Positions 45,094-57,471 are shown, counted from the first letter of the stretch. The stretch: 64,000 nt of DNA from Tilletiaria anomala UBC 951 (GCF_000711695.1 NW_013547017.1:124001-188000), one strand, 5' to 3'. The notes: generated by a model not told the origin, from the letters alone. Numbers and translations are program-made.

Positions 45094-47485
45094 TTAAGCG
45101 AGCTGTTCGCCTTGAAATAGAGCGACGCGCGGCTTAGCGCCGCTGAGCGACGAGATGTAGCCTCTGTTCATGGTTGTAGAGTTCATTGGGAAGGTGACTG
45201 CAGAGCGGCGGAAGGGCAGACCAAATTTGGTATATATCACGTCAGCTGTCCCTCAGGCCATGCAAGCCACCAGAAGGGTATGCTCACCGTTCCCAGTGTG
45301 GTCGAGCACGATGGCTCCGCCTACACCTGCATTGCGACCGAGCTCTTTGATCGCTGCTTGGCCCGCTGTAGCTGCATCTTCGGCCAGGAAGCGCATGCGG
45401 TGAGCGACGAGCGACGCCAATGATACTAAATTCGTCGAATTCGTGTTGAGTGGAAGTGAAAGTGAAGTTTCTTGATGTCAACGCACCACAGCAGCGACGG
45501 GGAATTCGAAAGACTCGTCACGAACCTCTGAGAAAGTAGTCACCATCCCCCGTTCCAGACAACGCAAGACCTCTCTCATCGGTACTTTTCCACTTCTCAA
45601 CGCCAGCCGAGTCGCGGCAGCCGTCCTTGCGAGGCGATAGACAGGCACAGGCTGATAAGCAGTTCCAGAAGCAGGACAGCAGAGAGGAACAGGGGGAGGC
45701 CCAGCAGGTCGTGCCATCCATCGGAACTGCGTCGACTTCGTATTGCTTCTCAGCCGCCTTCTCCTTGCTGTCACCGCCGTCGACGACAAATCTCTCAGCC
45801 CAGAAGCCCGCGCCGACTGATGGTGTATCGCCCACGCGTCCTGTATTCTTGTTGGTCTTGCCACCGGTGGACGTCGCGACAGCGAGTCTCCCCTGCGCGT
45901 CGATGGCGCATGCACCAACAGTCCCTTGCGGCAGGGCGGAGGAATCAAAGTGAGCCGAGAACTGCTCGAAGACCTCGGCATCTGGGTGGCGAGGGGAGTC
46001 GGTGCTGGTTTCAGAGCGTTCGTTTCCGTGCAAGGAGGGTGGGGAGGAAGAGGGTGAAGTTGAGGCTGAAGCTGCCGTCAAACTTGGTGTGCGGTCGTAG
46101 TAAGAGGAAGGCGGTGTGCTTTCTGTCTGCGGAGTCGTTTGTAGGGCTGCATACCGCGATGCCGATGGCGCCGATGGCCACGAGCTGGATGCATCAGGCG
46201 CAGCTGCTCTGTCGACTGACCCGACACTGCGTATGGCGCTGCTGTACGAAGGCGGCGGCGCGACGTGCGCTGCGGAAGGGCAGGCTGGAGTTGGTGCTTT
46301 GAGTGCGCTGACGAGGAGGTTGTCGGTGTATCCCTGAAGGCCATTCGGGTCTCTGATACCATGCTTTCTCACTTTACCCTCTCTCTCATCATCATTTTCA
46401 TCATCACTATCACCTTCGTCAACGTCATCGTCATCGTCATCTGGCAAGCCGAGTCCACGCCGATGCTCCAGCCACCTCTTTCGGGTCCAGTAGTAGTCAT
46501 TTTCCACTTTGGTGCAGCCGTACTTCCATCCGATCTTCTCGGCTTCCATCCCGGAGAGCAGAACGTGCGGCGCATCTTCCGGAGAGAGGTAAAGAGTGCG
46601 CGCGAGCAGGATCGGGTTCTTGGTCGCGCGGACGAGGGTCGCTGCTGCACAGCGCCGCGTCGCGGGGAGCTGTTGCGTATTGAAGTTGGAGTACGAGGCC
46701 GTTGTTTGCGGAGGGTTCAACATCAGAGGCTTCTCGGAGAGCAATTTGGGAAGAGATATCGATCTTTCGGACGGTGGACAGCCGCGGTGGAACCATTCGT
46801 TGTCGTGCATGACAATCGGAAGGCCGCAAGCGGAGAGGCCCTTTTCGATTTCTCCGCTCCGAGACACGGAAGTGGAAGGAAACGAGACCATGACACTCGC
46901 CTCGCACTCGACCTTGCCGTCCTTGGTGAAGACCGCGCCTTTTCCAGCGTTGAACAGCGGACTGTCCTCAAGCACCTTGACAGCGGCGCAGACGGCGTCC
47001 AGTGCGTTTCCGGCGCCGCGAAACGCTCCACCGCGCGATGGTGAAGACGGAGCATCTTCATCTTCATGATGCGTTTCGGGTCCATACAATTCCGAGGCGC
47101 TGGAAGCGGCAGATGGGAGACCCTGTTCGAGCACACGGTAGCCGGCTTCGAGGGCGGCGCGCAGACGCGCGCGGTATGCAGCCTGCAGCACCGGTGGGAT
47201 GTCTGGCGTGATAGTCCCACCCGCACCACCGTGAATAGCCAGTGTGATGGGAGGTCTATGCAGGCTGTCACCAGCTCTTTTCGATGAACGTGCAGAGGCT
47301 GTCATACTAGGGCTGGGATGAGGGCGAGGTTGCTGATTATGAATTATGGTCGGGCGGCCGTCGGGCTCGCCCACTTGTACATCGACGAGCATGTTGGCGC
47401 GTGTTGCGTGCAGCTTTGAGCTTACGGTATCCTGAGTGGGAGCGGCGCAATGGATCTTTAGTTTACGCTTGAAGGGAGCGAGCAT
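45094..47485 (-). CDS. isoaspartyl peptidase/L-asparaginase-taspase family Ntn hydrolase
   Basis: Exons 47485..45526, 45425..45288 and 45197..45094; 733 residues from the first ATG; a start at 47305 just before the core is also possible. Core motifs: PPITLAIHGGAGG; GNALDAVCAAVKVLEDSPLF; NAGKGAVFTKDGKVECEASV; then the autocleavage/nucleophile site QGTVGACAIDAQGRLAVATS, with Thr in GTVGA as catalytic residue; SGTGDGDYFLR at the splice into VSLASLVAHRMRFLAED; and a C-terminal VTFPMNSTTMNRGYIS. Large inserts set it apart: an Asp/Glu run near 46390-46450 and a Ser/Pro-rich stretch up to about 45960 that widens the prosegment before the nucleophile. Family proteins are threonine proteases made as single-chain precursors. 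The C-terminal exon matches plain fungal asparaginase-like proteins better than animal taspase. Confidence 0.85.
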
Positions 47486-48209
47486 CTGCCGTGGGAGGAG
47501 CCAGCCAGCGTCTATCAAGTCGATGTCGGCAGTCAGGGAGCGGCGGGGTTAAAGGCGACCAGGTCAAAATCTATCTGTGCGCACCAGATGAATATTTCCT
47601 GCAGCGCAACGCACTACCAGCAGCCCAGGGTCAGGAAACCCGCTGCCCATGCATGCGAGAACCGGGTACGGAAACGATGATGATTATTTCTACGGCCCAG
47701 CGCCCAGCACATGAAGCGTATGTGGCCCTAGTTGTACCTCTCGAGATTGGCCTATGGTGGCGATAAGCTGCTACTGACCCGTTGTCATCGACTAAGCTTG
47801 CGTCACAAAACAGGCTTCGGTTCATGAAACGCAGGCAGCGGGGAGCGGACACATGCGAACCCAAACTAGAATAGGGTTGCCGTTATCGTTACCATTACCC
47901 CGCAGTGGTCGAGCCATCTTTCATTTGATGCCGTATTCAGTTTCCCATGGCGTGAGAAAGGGCAAACAAACATCCGTGAGCGGTGTATACATACGTTTGC
48001 ACGGGTTATCAGCTCTCACTGTCATCGACTCTCTCTCGTCTCCAACGGACTCACCCTGCGAAGAAGTCACGCGACAGAATTGGATTCATGCAGTCGCTTG
48101 CCCCGGCCATCACCGCCGTAGCAATCCAACCCAGCCCCGGCGGCACCGCTCCGAGTCAAGGTTCCAGCTCGGATCTCCGATGCAATACAAGATAGCATCA
48201 ACCCCAACT
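47486..48209. promoter_or_regulatory. divergent promoter, Ntn hydrolase / acyltransferase
   Basis: 724 bases between divergent starts. The last part (from about 48100) is open in more than one frame and could hold an upstream start of the acyltransferase (ATG at 48180 is in frame). No other gene. Confidence 0.4.
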
Positions 48210-50412
48210 ATGAAGCGCCCCCGTCTGACAGACAAAGGCACCGGCGCCGGATTCGGGCCCATGTACAACTTTATGCGCTTCACCGGGGAATGTTGCAATT
48301 GGGCCTTCTACCGCAACGTCGCCGTCGTCGGCGGCGAGGATATACCGCAGTCTGGAGCCGTCATCCTCGTCTCGACGCACTTTGCAACGCTGATGGACAC
48401 CAGCCTGCTAAGTGAACACATGCCGCACAGGAGAAAGCTGCATTACTGGGCAAAACGTGGGTTCAAGGATTCGAAAGTCATTTAACAGTTCCCCCAACGC
48501 CGCTCAATACTGAAACCCGTTTTGCCTGCGATTATAGGTGGGTTATACAGGCACCCGGTCGCCTCGTACATCTTGAACAACTCGGGCAACATCCAAGTCG
48601 ATCGCCATACAAAGGATAACCAGGCGCTTTTCCAAGGTACATTTGAAGCGCTGCAAGCAGGCGAATGCATCGCTCTCTTCCCCGAAGGCGGCTCCTTCAC
48701 CGAGCCTCACCTGCACTCGATGAAGGCAGGCGCAGCATGGGCCGCACTCGAATACTCCAAGAAACTCCAGCTGAGCCGCGAGAAGAACGCAGAGCACACT
48801 GATGTGACCATAATCACCGCCGGCATCAACTTCACGGACAAGTCGCGCTACCGGAGCAGCGCCTGCCTCGACTGGGGGCCAGTTTTTAGCGTGGACGAGT
48901 TCACGCCAGATTTCCTCAGCGCCGGATCGAGCAGCGAGCCGAGTGCAAAGGAGGCGGTCTGGAAGCTGACAGAGCACATTGGCGAACAGCTAAGGAAACT
49001 CTCGATCAACGCGCCGGAATGGGTCACTTGGCATGCGATGAAGGTCGCGCGCGAGCTCATTTGGGAAAGCGATGACGAGCTTCCGATGCGCAAATTGCGC
49101 ATTATCTCCAACGAGTGCGTCGGTCAGTTTGTGTCGAATGCCTTCTGGATATGCACGAGTTGCTGACACTTTTCTGGGGCCTTTTCTTTCCGCACCAGTC
49201 TCATCACGATCCTAGCACCACCACAGCACGTCTCGTCCTCTGCGACAGAGACGCCCGAAAGCAGCAGCCCGACGCTGATGAACTCGTCGTCAGCCGGCAC
49301 AATGCATGGTAACGCTGGTAGTGGCGGCGTTGAGAAGTTCACCGATGCCTTCTCCTCGCGCAACCCTGCCTGCGCACTGGAGGAGACGCAGCACGCGCGT
49401 GACTTGCTCTCCGAGCTCTCCGCCGTCTCGGTCGGCTGCTCAACGGACATGTTTACGCTGAACAAACTTGCCAACGACCTGACGCGACGCGGCCATGCTG
49501 CCGACGGCAGCCTGCCGCCCGCGTGGCTCGCTGCAAAAATCGTCGTCAGCCATACGATGGGCTTGCTGCTCCGCGCGCCCTACCTCGCGCCCATCTTTGC
49601 ACTGCACGCCGTACCCTATATCATCGCTAATTATTGCAGCATAAAGTATGCCAGTCACGAGGAGGAGAGCATGGCAAGCGCAAAGTCACTAGTGTGGGTT
49701 CTAGCTGTGGAAGCAATCAGGATATTCGATTCATATAGAGGGAAAGGCTGACAAACACATGCTCCTCTGTGCTTGAGACAGTGGCTACGGCTTCACCAGC
49801 ATCATGTACGGCCTCTACATTCTCTTCTTCTGGCTGCTATTCCTGTTCAACCCCGTCGGCTTGCTCGTCGGCTTTATCTTCGTCTACTCACTCATGCACC
49901 TGCACCACGCCGTCATTGACGACACGTATGACCGCGTCAAACTGCTGCTCGCGTCTGTGCGCCTGCTTACCGCTTCGCTCGGCGGGGAGAGCTGGCAGCT
50001 GGACATGGGCGACCCGCGCGTGCGCCATGCGATCGACACCGTCCGCGCCGGTGCGCCGATACAGGACACGATCAACCTGCGCAAGCAGCGCGGCAAGAAG
50101 GGCAAGAAGGAGCGCCCCTGGCGTGCGCGCCTGCTCGGCGTCGCGCTCAAGATGCGCCAGGACACGCGCAGTGCACTCAAGGACGCTCTCGACGCCGTTG
50201 AGCGCCATGGCTCTCCCGAGCAGAGGGATGCACTGGCGCGCCTCAAGAAGTGTGCCGGCCATGAGCGCCTCGAGCTCCAGGACGCTGGGCGCCAAACGCA
50301 GACGCAGCGCATTCGCCAGCGTCTCTCCAAGCTATCCCGTTGGCGGTCGGCAAATGGTGTCCCGCGGTATCGCAACCGCAACAGGAAATCTATCAAGGAG
50401 AATGAGGATTGA
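48210..50412 (+). CDS. glycerol-3-phosphate/phospholipid acyltransferase, Gpt2/Sct1-like
   Basis: Exons 48210..48456, 48538..49114, 49199..49693 and 49782..50412; 649 residues. The PlsC-type catalytic core shows block I STHFATLMDTSL (His and Asp with the spacing of Gpt2/Sct1 NH-x-x-x-x-x-D), block II after splicing WAKRGLYRHPVASYIL, SGNIQVDRHTKDNQALFQGT, block III FPEGGSFTEPHLHSMKAG, and block IV IITAGINFT. Two hydrophobic segments follow (LLLRAPYLAPIFALHAVPYI and, after intron 3, YGLYILFFWLLFLFNPVGLL), then a basic C-terminal tail. Likely ER or lipid-droplet membrane enzyme making lysophosphatidate or remodelling phospholipids; exact substrate unproven. Intron 1 starts with GTGGGTT and the next exon starts with the same seven bases. 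Confidence 0.82.
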
Positions 50413-50583
50413 GAGAAAGTCTGATCCATTTGGAGCGAGAACTGCGCACTGTTCGACCACCTTATAGCTGTATATTTTCTTTCTCCACCCGCCTATCAGT
50501 TTCATGTTCCTGTATCTTACACAAACGTTTATTTGGCAGTGTGACGATGGATGCGCTTATCGCACCGAGCTTGACATCTTTCG

Positions 50584-52435
50584 TCACCCCCGGACTTGCA
50601 GTGATGCCACAACGCCCCCTACGACGGCTTCACTTGCCAGGCACGGCGGAGTGGGGACCGCGGTCTTGACCGCGTTCATGCGCAACCTCCAAGGCGCCAA
50701 CGAAGACGCGTGCGGATGCCTCGGGTACGGCTTGCTGTCCGCTGCTGCGGCGTTAGAACCACCAGCGATGGAGGTCGGCAGGCCTTGCTTGTGAAGCACC
50801 AGAACGAGTCGCTCAGAGAGCACGCGCACAGCTGAGACTTCCGACGGGCTAGCAGAAATTGGGCCCGATGGCTGCGCGCATACGATGGGATCCAGCTCTG
50901 CGTCGGTCAAAAGCAGCTTTTCCAGCCACGCAGGCTCTCTTTCTTCGTCGAATGATACCCCTGCCCCTGCTACGGCTCCTTCGCTAGAGACGTACCAAGG
51001 CAGCGTCAGGCTGTGATAGCTTGATTTCAACCTGGTCCATGTCCGAGTCTGCAGCTGAATCAACACCTTGCGCAGCAGGAAGTAATGCCACGGCGTGAGC
51101 TCTGGATCAACACCGCTCTTCATCTGAGATTGAATGATGAGACGGCGGAACGAGAGGACGTCGCCCGTGCGTAGGTGAGTCGAAATGAGTTTAACACGAT
51201 GGAGCAAGCTGGCAGCCATATCGTTGCGAGGGCTGCTTCTTCTGCCTTTCTGCGCTCTTGCCAAGCTCTCCAACCGTAAAGACAGTAACATAAAATCGGA
51301 TGCGCGTTCTTTGCCTTTGGCCGACGGAATGCACAAGTCGACAGTGCGTGAGAGCAGGTATAGGCTTGCAAAGAAGTCGAACAGATTGTCTTCTGGCAAG
51401 CCAGCGTCGTCGGTCAGGTTCGAGACGTCACACCACAATCTCTGGCTTGCTGTATGTGTCAACTGAGCCGCTTCTAAAATGAGCAGCTCTTCCACCAATC
51501 GTGGCATGGCAGTCGCAAATTGTCCAGCATTATCGCACAGCAGCGAAAGAAGCACCGAAAGCATGTAGACTGAAGATTTGCACAGAATATCTTATCAGTG
51601 CAAGTGAACTTTGCAAACGCGCAATATGACTGACGCACTTTCGAGTGTAAGCGAGTCGACCCTATGCGTGGCCATCAGGGCTTCCCGCAACTTTCGTACG
51701 AGGAGGGCTACCTCTTCCAGAGACTGTTGGCAATGCGGATTCACAGAAGAGACGTATGAAAGGCGCTGACCGTGAGGCAGAAGACCGTGCTTCTGCCGAT
51801 GGGCCTTGATCCGGTCAGAGATGTACTGACGAAATTCGTTTTGTGTATCTGCGTTCATCAGCGATGATCTGCGAGAGAGGCAACTTTGTCAGGGCTCATT
51901 TCCGTTGCCATCGCCCGACACATCTGTCTCACACTTTGCTTTGACCGTCCAGGAATATCGATGCACTCGCGTCGTCTAAGCCTCTGCTGGGGCTCGCGAG
52001 AAGAGCCATTTGATCTATTAGACCGCCCAGGGGCTGGCCGGATTCACGCCTGCGCATGCCACCCAGTGATCTGGACGCTTCGCCCGCGTGGAAGTTCTTG
52101 GACCGACTCATAGAGCCTGTGATGTTATGGGAAGCACCATTGAACTGAATAGGGCAAGGGTGCTGTGGGGAATCCTGATTACGTTCCCGGCCTGCCTGGC
52201 TGTTGTCCATCGCGAGAGAGTCTGAAGTCAGAGGACCACGGCCATCTTGATTGCGTAGGGTATTCCATCGACTTGATTCGGATCCTCTGTCTGCTTCGAG
52301 CAAATTTACTCCCGTTGCCGGCCTTGGCGCCCATCTTGATGCGCTTGTCGAGCTAGCCTGAGATGCTTTCTGGTCTTCGACTCGACGACTGCGCCATACC
52401 TGCTGTTCCCTTATCCGGGGTCCGTTCGAAGTCAT
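50584..52435 (-). CDS. unrecognised 572-residue protein
   Basis: Exons 52435..51933, 51868..51639 and 51569..50584, all joined in frame. Residues 1 to about 165 are polar and disordered. From NEFRQYISDRIKAHRQKHGL onward it looks helical and folded: LEEVALLVRKLREALMATHR, then LTLEIYMLSVLLSLLCDNAG, FFASLYLLSRTVDLCIP, LLHRVKLISTHLRTGDVLSF, and ELTPWHYFLLRKVLIQLQ. The tail is lower in complexity. No catalytic motif, signal peptide or membrane span stands out; an all-helical repeat or scaffold is the most I would say. I do not recognise the family. The clean splice sites and retained frame make it a real gene. Confidence 0.7.
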
Positions 52436-53162
52436 CCCAGCTGCGCTACGGCGTGTGGTGCTGATGTCGCCTCGGTGCCTTGGTTGCCACAAACCTCTCA
52501 CTTTCTAGTGTGCAAGTCTTCTAAGGTCTTCGATTACGCTCGGGCTGCGTTAGGCGGCGTTGCGCCTGATGACCTGAGTATTCAAAGAGTATACACCGTT
52601 CAACACGCTCAATCAACCATAAAGTGAGGCACCATGGTGACCTTGGTCAGAATCCGGGGAGGCTCTGCGGGTTTGCCGAGTGTGCATTAAATCGCCGACG
52701 CGATTTCAAGTGTTGCGACCGTCGGCGGTCATGAGTAGACCGATTCCCAGTGATGCAGAGGCACTCTACGAAGGCAGGGAGGGATAATGGCTAGATTCAT
52801 ACCAGTCTGAGGAGCGTAAATGTGCATATACCACAGTCGAGCATGAGTGATGACTGGGAGAGGGAGACGCCGGTGGATGCGCCGATGGTTTGGGGGGCCC
52901 CATGCCACCGCAGGGCTGAATGCATCGTCACCTGTACCATTCCGTTTTCACAACATCAAGTGGCCACGATGTTCGCGATACGTGACGCTTCATGATGGCT
53001 TCTTGCATCATGCTCCATCTGACGGCGTAGAAGCTGATCTGAGGATAACGCTTTTACGCTCCCGCTGGCAGGTTTGAGAACTGACTTCGTATCAGCGAGG
53101 ACTCGGCTAGGCGCAAAACGCCTTGAAGCTTGAGAACCAATCCCAACGGTATCGGCCTCGAA
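52436..53162. promoter_or_regulatory. divergent promoter, unrecognised gene / PTPA
   Basis: 727 bases between divergent starts; no gene or repeat seen. Confidence 0.4.
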
Positions 53163-54890
53163 ATGTCGAAGCTGTCTCGCTCCTTCGGCCGTCCGAGCTA
53201 CCCAACTCTGCCGGTCGATCTTCGCCGCAACAAGATTGACAACCCAGCTGCACTGCCTCCACTGGCAGATCTAGCCCTCATCGATGTGAAAGATGACTCA
53301 ATATTAACGAGTATCAGCCCGCCAGTCAAGCGCATCTACCTTGAAGAAGATGTACAAATCTGGCAGCGTTCACATGCTCATCACCAACTCCTGCTCTTCC
53401 TTGCTCAAGTTGCTCAGGCATGCATTGGAAAAGCGACAGTATGCCCGCAGAAGCATGACACTCAGAGCCCAAGTGCGGCAGTACTGTCTTTGATCGAGCT
53501 ACTCGAGCGCGTAGACGCTTTGACGCAAGAGATCAAGCCTCTGGATACACCGCAACGGTTCGGCAACCTTGCCTTCAGGACCTGGGGTCAAAGATTGGAA
53601 GAGGCGAGTGGCAGATGCTGAGAAGGATGAATTCTTCTGCCGAATCTAACGTTTCACGCCTTTCAGGAAGCTGAAGGCCTGCATAAACAACTCCTGCCGT
53701 CAGAGCTACATGCGTTTATACCAGAATTAGCGGCATACTTTCTTGGCGCCTTTGGCTCTTTTGTGCGACTTGACTATGGCTCCGGCCACGAGCTCTCATT
53801 TGCCGCATGGCTGTGCTTTTTACGACGTCTCGGTTTCCTTCATGAAGGCGATGAAGAGGCTATCGGCCTAAGAATCATTCCGCGCTACCTCCAGGTCGTG
53901 TGGAACTTGCAGGACGCCTACAAGTTGGAACCTGCGGGGAGCCACGGAGTGTGGGGGCTGGATGACTACCAATTCGTTCCCTACATTGTGGGTGCGGCTC
54001 AACTAGCTGCCCAAGACGAGTATCGCCCGTCCCAAATCTCTTCGGTTTCGCATCGCGCTGTAAGTCAAACACAGAAGCATGTCCCCCCGCAGGACCTTCT
54101 GGCCTTTGTCCCAAACGTAGGTCCAGCCAGCATGACCCGCAATAGCGCGCCACTACGATCTGTCGACGGCCCCTCTAGCAGCTCTCCGCAGCCGACATCG
54201 CGTGTCACGCCAGAATCTCCGCCACCATTTGCGAATCTCTTCACCAGTTCCATTGCGCGTATCCACTTACTCAAGAAAGGTCCTTTTGCGGAACATTCGC
54301 CGCTCCTGAACGACCTGTCTGGTTCTGTGCCAAATTGGGTCAAGATGCACAATGGCATGCTCAAGATGTATGACGCAGAGTGCTTGGGCAAAAGGCCAGT
54401 CGTGCAACACTTCTTGTTCGGGCCAACTTGCTTCAAATGGGAAGGGCCGGTTCGTCAACCTTCCACTTCAAACATGGAACAAACCCCACGGCCGAATGGC
54501 TGCAACGACGCTCCAGCAGATGCACCCAACATCCAGGTGTTTAGTCTGACGGGTGCACCCTGGGCTGCACAACCTCCACGTATGGGCATTGGCAGCGCCC
54601 CACGGCTCCCACCGCTCACCATCGCACATATAGGGGGCGGGAGCTCCGCGGCGGTGCCGCCTCCAAGTGTACTTTGGGCAGCGTCGTCGGCTCCGCATGC
54701 AAGAACGGGAGTTCCGATAGTCTCCCCGGTTGCAGCACCCTGGACTGCTGCTTCCTCACGAGTTCGTCCAGTGGAACGGAATCCTACGACGCTTGGCGGT
54801 ACCAGCTCTGCAGCCATCGCAACCTCTCCATTCAGCGCGCTGCCGCCTGCAACTCCTTCCCAACCACGTGCAAAACCAGGCAATGGATAA
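53163..54890 (+). CDS. PP2A phosphatase activator PTPA (Rrd1/Rrd2-like peptidyl-prolyl isomerase)
   Basis: Exons 53163..53603 and 53667..54890; 554 residues. Signature segments: FGNLAFRTWGQRL, AAYFLGAFGSFVRLDYGSGH, ELSFAAWLCFLRRLGFL, YKLEPAGSHGVWGLDDYQFV, KGPFAEHSPLLNDLSG, WVKMHNGMLKMYDAECL and PVVQHFLFGP. These are the strictly ordered PTPA motifs, including the GSHGVWGLDDYQF loop. The last 130 residues are a Pro/Ala/Ser tail not found in yeast Rrd proteins. Role: activates PP2A catalytic subunits by ATP-dependent isomerisation, affecting mitotic exit and TOR signalling. The single intron (63 nt) needs a GC donor (GAAGAG then GCGAGTGG); the nearby GT would bring a stop into frame. Confidence 0.9.
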
Positions 54891-54937
54891 GGCGGCATCT
54901 AGCAATGCAGTATTGCGATTTCATGAGTGTGTGCGCT

Positions 54938-57471
54938 CTAGTACAGCGGCTTCATGGTGTACATCGAAGTGAGAGCCGGAGTGTCAACGTCCTCAGTGAG
55001 CTGGGGCATCTTGTACATGTTGGTCGCCTTGCTCGCATCTTGCCCGATATCAAAAGCGCTGTCAGTGCCTGATTTGGTGCGGCAAGCAGTAGTGAGCGCT
55101 TGCGTGGCAACCTGCGGGTCTTTGGCCTTTTGCGCGCTCTTGGCCGCCTGTTTCTTGGCCTTTTGGTCCTCAGTCTTCTCGATGCCTGCGTGCTTGCTCG
55201 CCACGCCGGCCGCTTTGCCATCGGGAACCTTGATGAACTCGCGGCGCCCGTCTTTGCCCTGCGCTTTGTCGAGAATATAGTAGCCTTTGCGCTCGAATTG
55301 GAGCATTGCGCCTTCAGCAAGTTCGCTGACGTCAAACGCTGCAACAGCATCGTAGCGGAATTCCGTCTCAGGTGTGAGGTAGTCTTCAAAGTGGTCTTCC
55401 TCCTCGAGCTTCTTCTTGGTGATAAGATAGTCGAATTCCAAAAGGGCGACATCGACCAGCGGCCGAGTGGCCGTCTTGGCGAGCCAGGTGACCTTCTTGT
55501 CCGTTTTGCTGAAATCCCCCTCGAAGTGCGCGTCGAGCTCGAGCGATTCAACCGTCTTGCCATCCGCAGCGAGCCTCTTGGACTTGACAAAGACGTTACC
55601 CCAGTCCATCAGGGTGATCTCCTCCCCTTCCGCGAAGCTCTGCGCGTCGACTTGCTCAATGTACACTGGTGAGTCGTACGTCGTGGTCTTCGTGCCAAGC
55701 TCGATATTCTTCTTGTGCTTGGCAACGGCCTTCTCGTGTGATGGAGGTGCGCCATTAATGTGGCATGTGACCATGTCGTTTATTTCGATCGCAGTGAAAC
55801 GTGGAACAACCGGATCAATGATCTTTTTGTTGAGAGCCCAGATCGTGTCCCATTCCATGTTGACGACCTGCTGCGCTGGGCCCGTGGCGAGAATGAACTG
55901 CTGGATGCAGTCGATCGTCATACCACGCCTCCTGATACCTCGAATTGTCGGGAAACGAGGGTCGTCCCAGCCGTGCACATGACCGCGGTCGACAAACCAC
56001 TGCAGCTTCCGCTTCGACAGCAGCGTGTAGATAAAGTTGAGCCGAGCAAAGTCCCAAATTTGAGGCTTGCGCAGATTGAGCTTCTCGATGAACCAGTAGT
56101 ATTGCGGGTTTCGGTCGCGGTATTCGTTCGTACGCAGTGCATGTGTGACGCCTTCAAGGGAGTCGACAACTGGCGCTGCAAAGTCGTACGTCGGGTAGAC
56201 TTTCCACTTCGCACTGCAGGAAAATATGGCCAAATTTCGGTCCGTCAGTCTCAAAAAAATGAGAAAATTGGACTTGTTAAAGCTGCTCACCCAGTGCGGT
56301 GGTGTGGAACATCAATGTTGCACCTGTAGATAACAGGGTCGCGCATGGCTTTGTTCGGGTTGTCGACGCTCATCTTTGCCCTCAGGCACCACTTGCGACC
56401 CTCTTCGGTTCCCTTTGTCATTTCTGCAAAACGTTCCATCGTCTCCTCAACTGTGGAGTCCCTTCGCTTAGAAGCAATGCCGTCCATGCGCTCGGCACGC
56501 ATCTGCTCCTGCAACGTGTCGTCCGCGTAGGCGTCCCCTTGCTGGATGAGCAAATTGACTTGACGGTAGAGCTCGTCGAAAAAGTCGGATGTGTGAGAGC
56601 GGATATCTGGCTGGATTCCCATCAAAGCGAGATCTTCGACAATAGAGTCTTCGAACTCCATCTTTTCCTTGCTCGGGTTGGTGTCGTCAAAGCGGACAAT
56701 CAGCTTTCCCTTGTACTTTTGAGCAAAGTATTGATTTAAAATGGCCGCTTTGGCGTGCCCAACATGCAGGTATCCTGATGGCTCCGGAGGGAAACGAGTG
56801 ACGACGGAACCTTCCTTGGGATTATCGCCAAGGAAAAGATCAAAAGAGGAGGCAGCCTTCTTGTTGCGGTCCTTGTTGCTCTTCGCAGATGTGATGGCTG
56901 CCAACGCATCGCTGAAGGCGGGCACCTGCTCAAGGTACTTGTACCATCGTGCAAGATGCTTGTGGGTGCCCCTTCGGACGAGACCCATACCTGCGCTGCT
57001 GGATCGCAAAGCCGAATAGATGGCAGCATCGCCAGCGGTGATGCTGTGTCCGACAAAGAAGGTCCGAAGTGCAAGGTGCTGGTCAACCTCATCCGCGATG
57101 GACGAGAGCGTTGCAAAATCTGCTGTGAGGAGCTTGTCTCCCTGTGCAAAGTACTGATCAATCTCCTTGCTCTGGGCCTGCGATGAGCCGTACATGCCAG
57201 TTGCAGCGAAGGCCGAGGCGAGCTTCTGCGCAACCTGTGTTGCGCCCGTCACGGTAGATCCATCGGGAAGCACCAGCACAGGCTCTGCGCCTAACTCACC
57301 CTCGACAACGTTAACTTGATTTGCCGAGGTGGAGGACGATGCCGAGTGGTTTAGGATGAGGTTGGACACGACCAATGGCAGGAATGGTGGTCTGTCCTTG
57401 GAGAGGAAGTCGACGGCGAGGGTCAAAGGGCCGATGCCCGGCTGGTCGGCGTTGGCCTGAACGGAGGCCAT
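54938..57471 (-). CDS. GUS1: cytosolic glutamyl-tRNA synthetase
   Basis: Exons 57471..56291 and 56213..54938; 818 residues. The start MASVQANADQPG opens a GST-C-like N-terminal domain (ALRTFFVGHSITAGDAAIYS) that in yeast binds Arc1. The catalytic Rossmann fold begins RFPPEPSGYLHVGHAKAA, with HVGH as the class I HIGH motif, then FDDTNPSKEKMEFEDSI. The second signature is FIYTLLSKRKLQW, in place of KMSKS. The anticodon-binding beta barrels follow (ITLMDWGNVFVKS, FERKGYYILDKA) and an Ala/Lys tail. The lack of a separate GlnRS-type N-terminal domain and the class I archaeal/eukaryotic GluRS layout support cytosolic GluRS over GlnRS. Stops of this gene and PTPA are only 47 bp apart. Confidence 0.92.

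Noticed and set aside
46265-47044. 259-codon plus-strand frame with a hydrophobic Ile-rich stretch
   Set aside because: Antisense over the Ntn hydrolase; the Ile run is the complement of its Asp codons.
55760-56329. 189-codon plus-strand frame
   Set aside because: Antisense shadow of GluRS exon 2; no independent motif.
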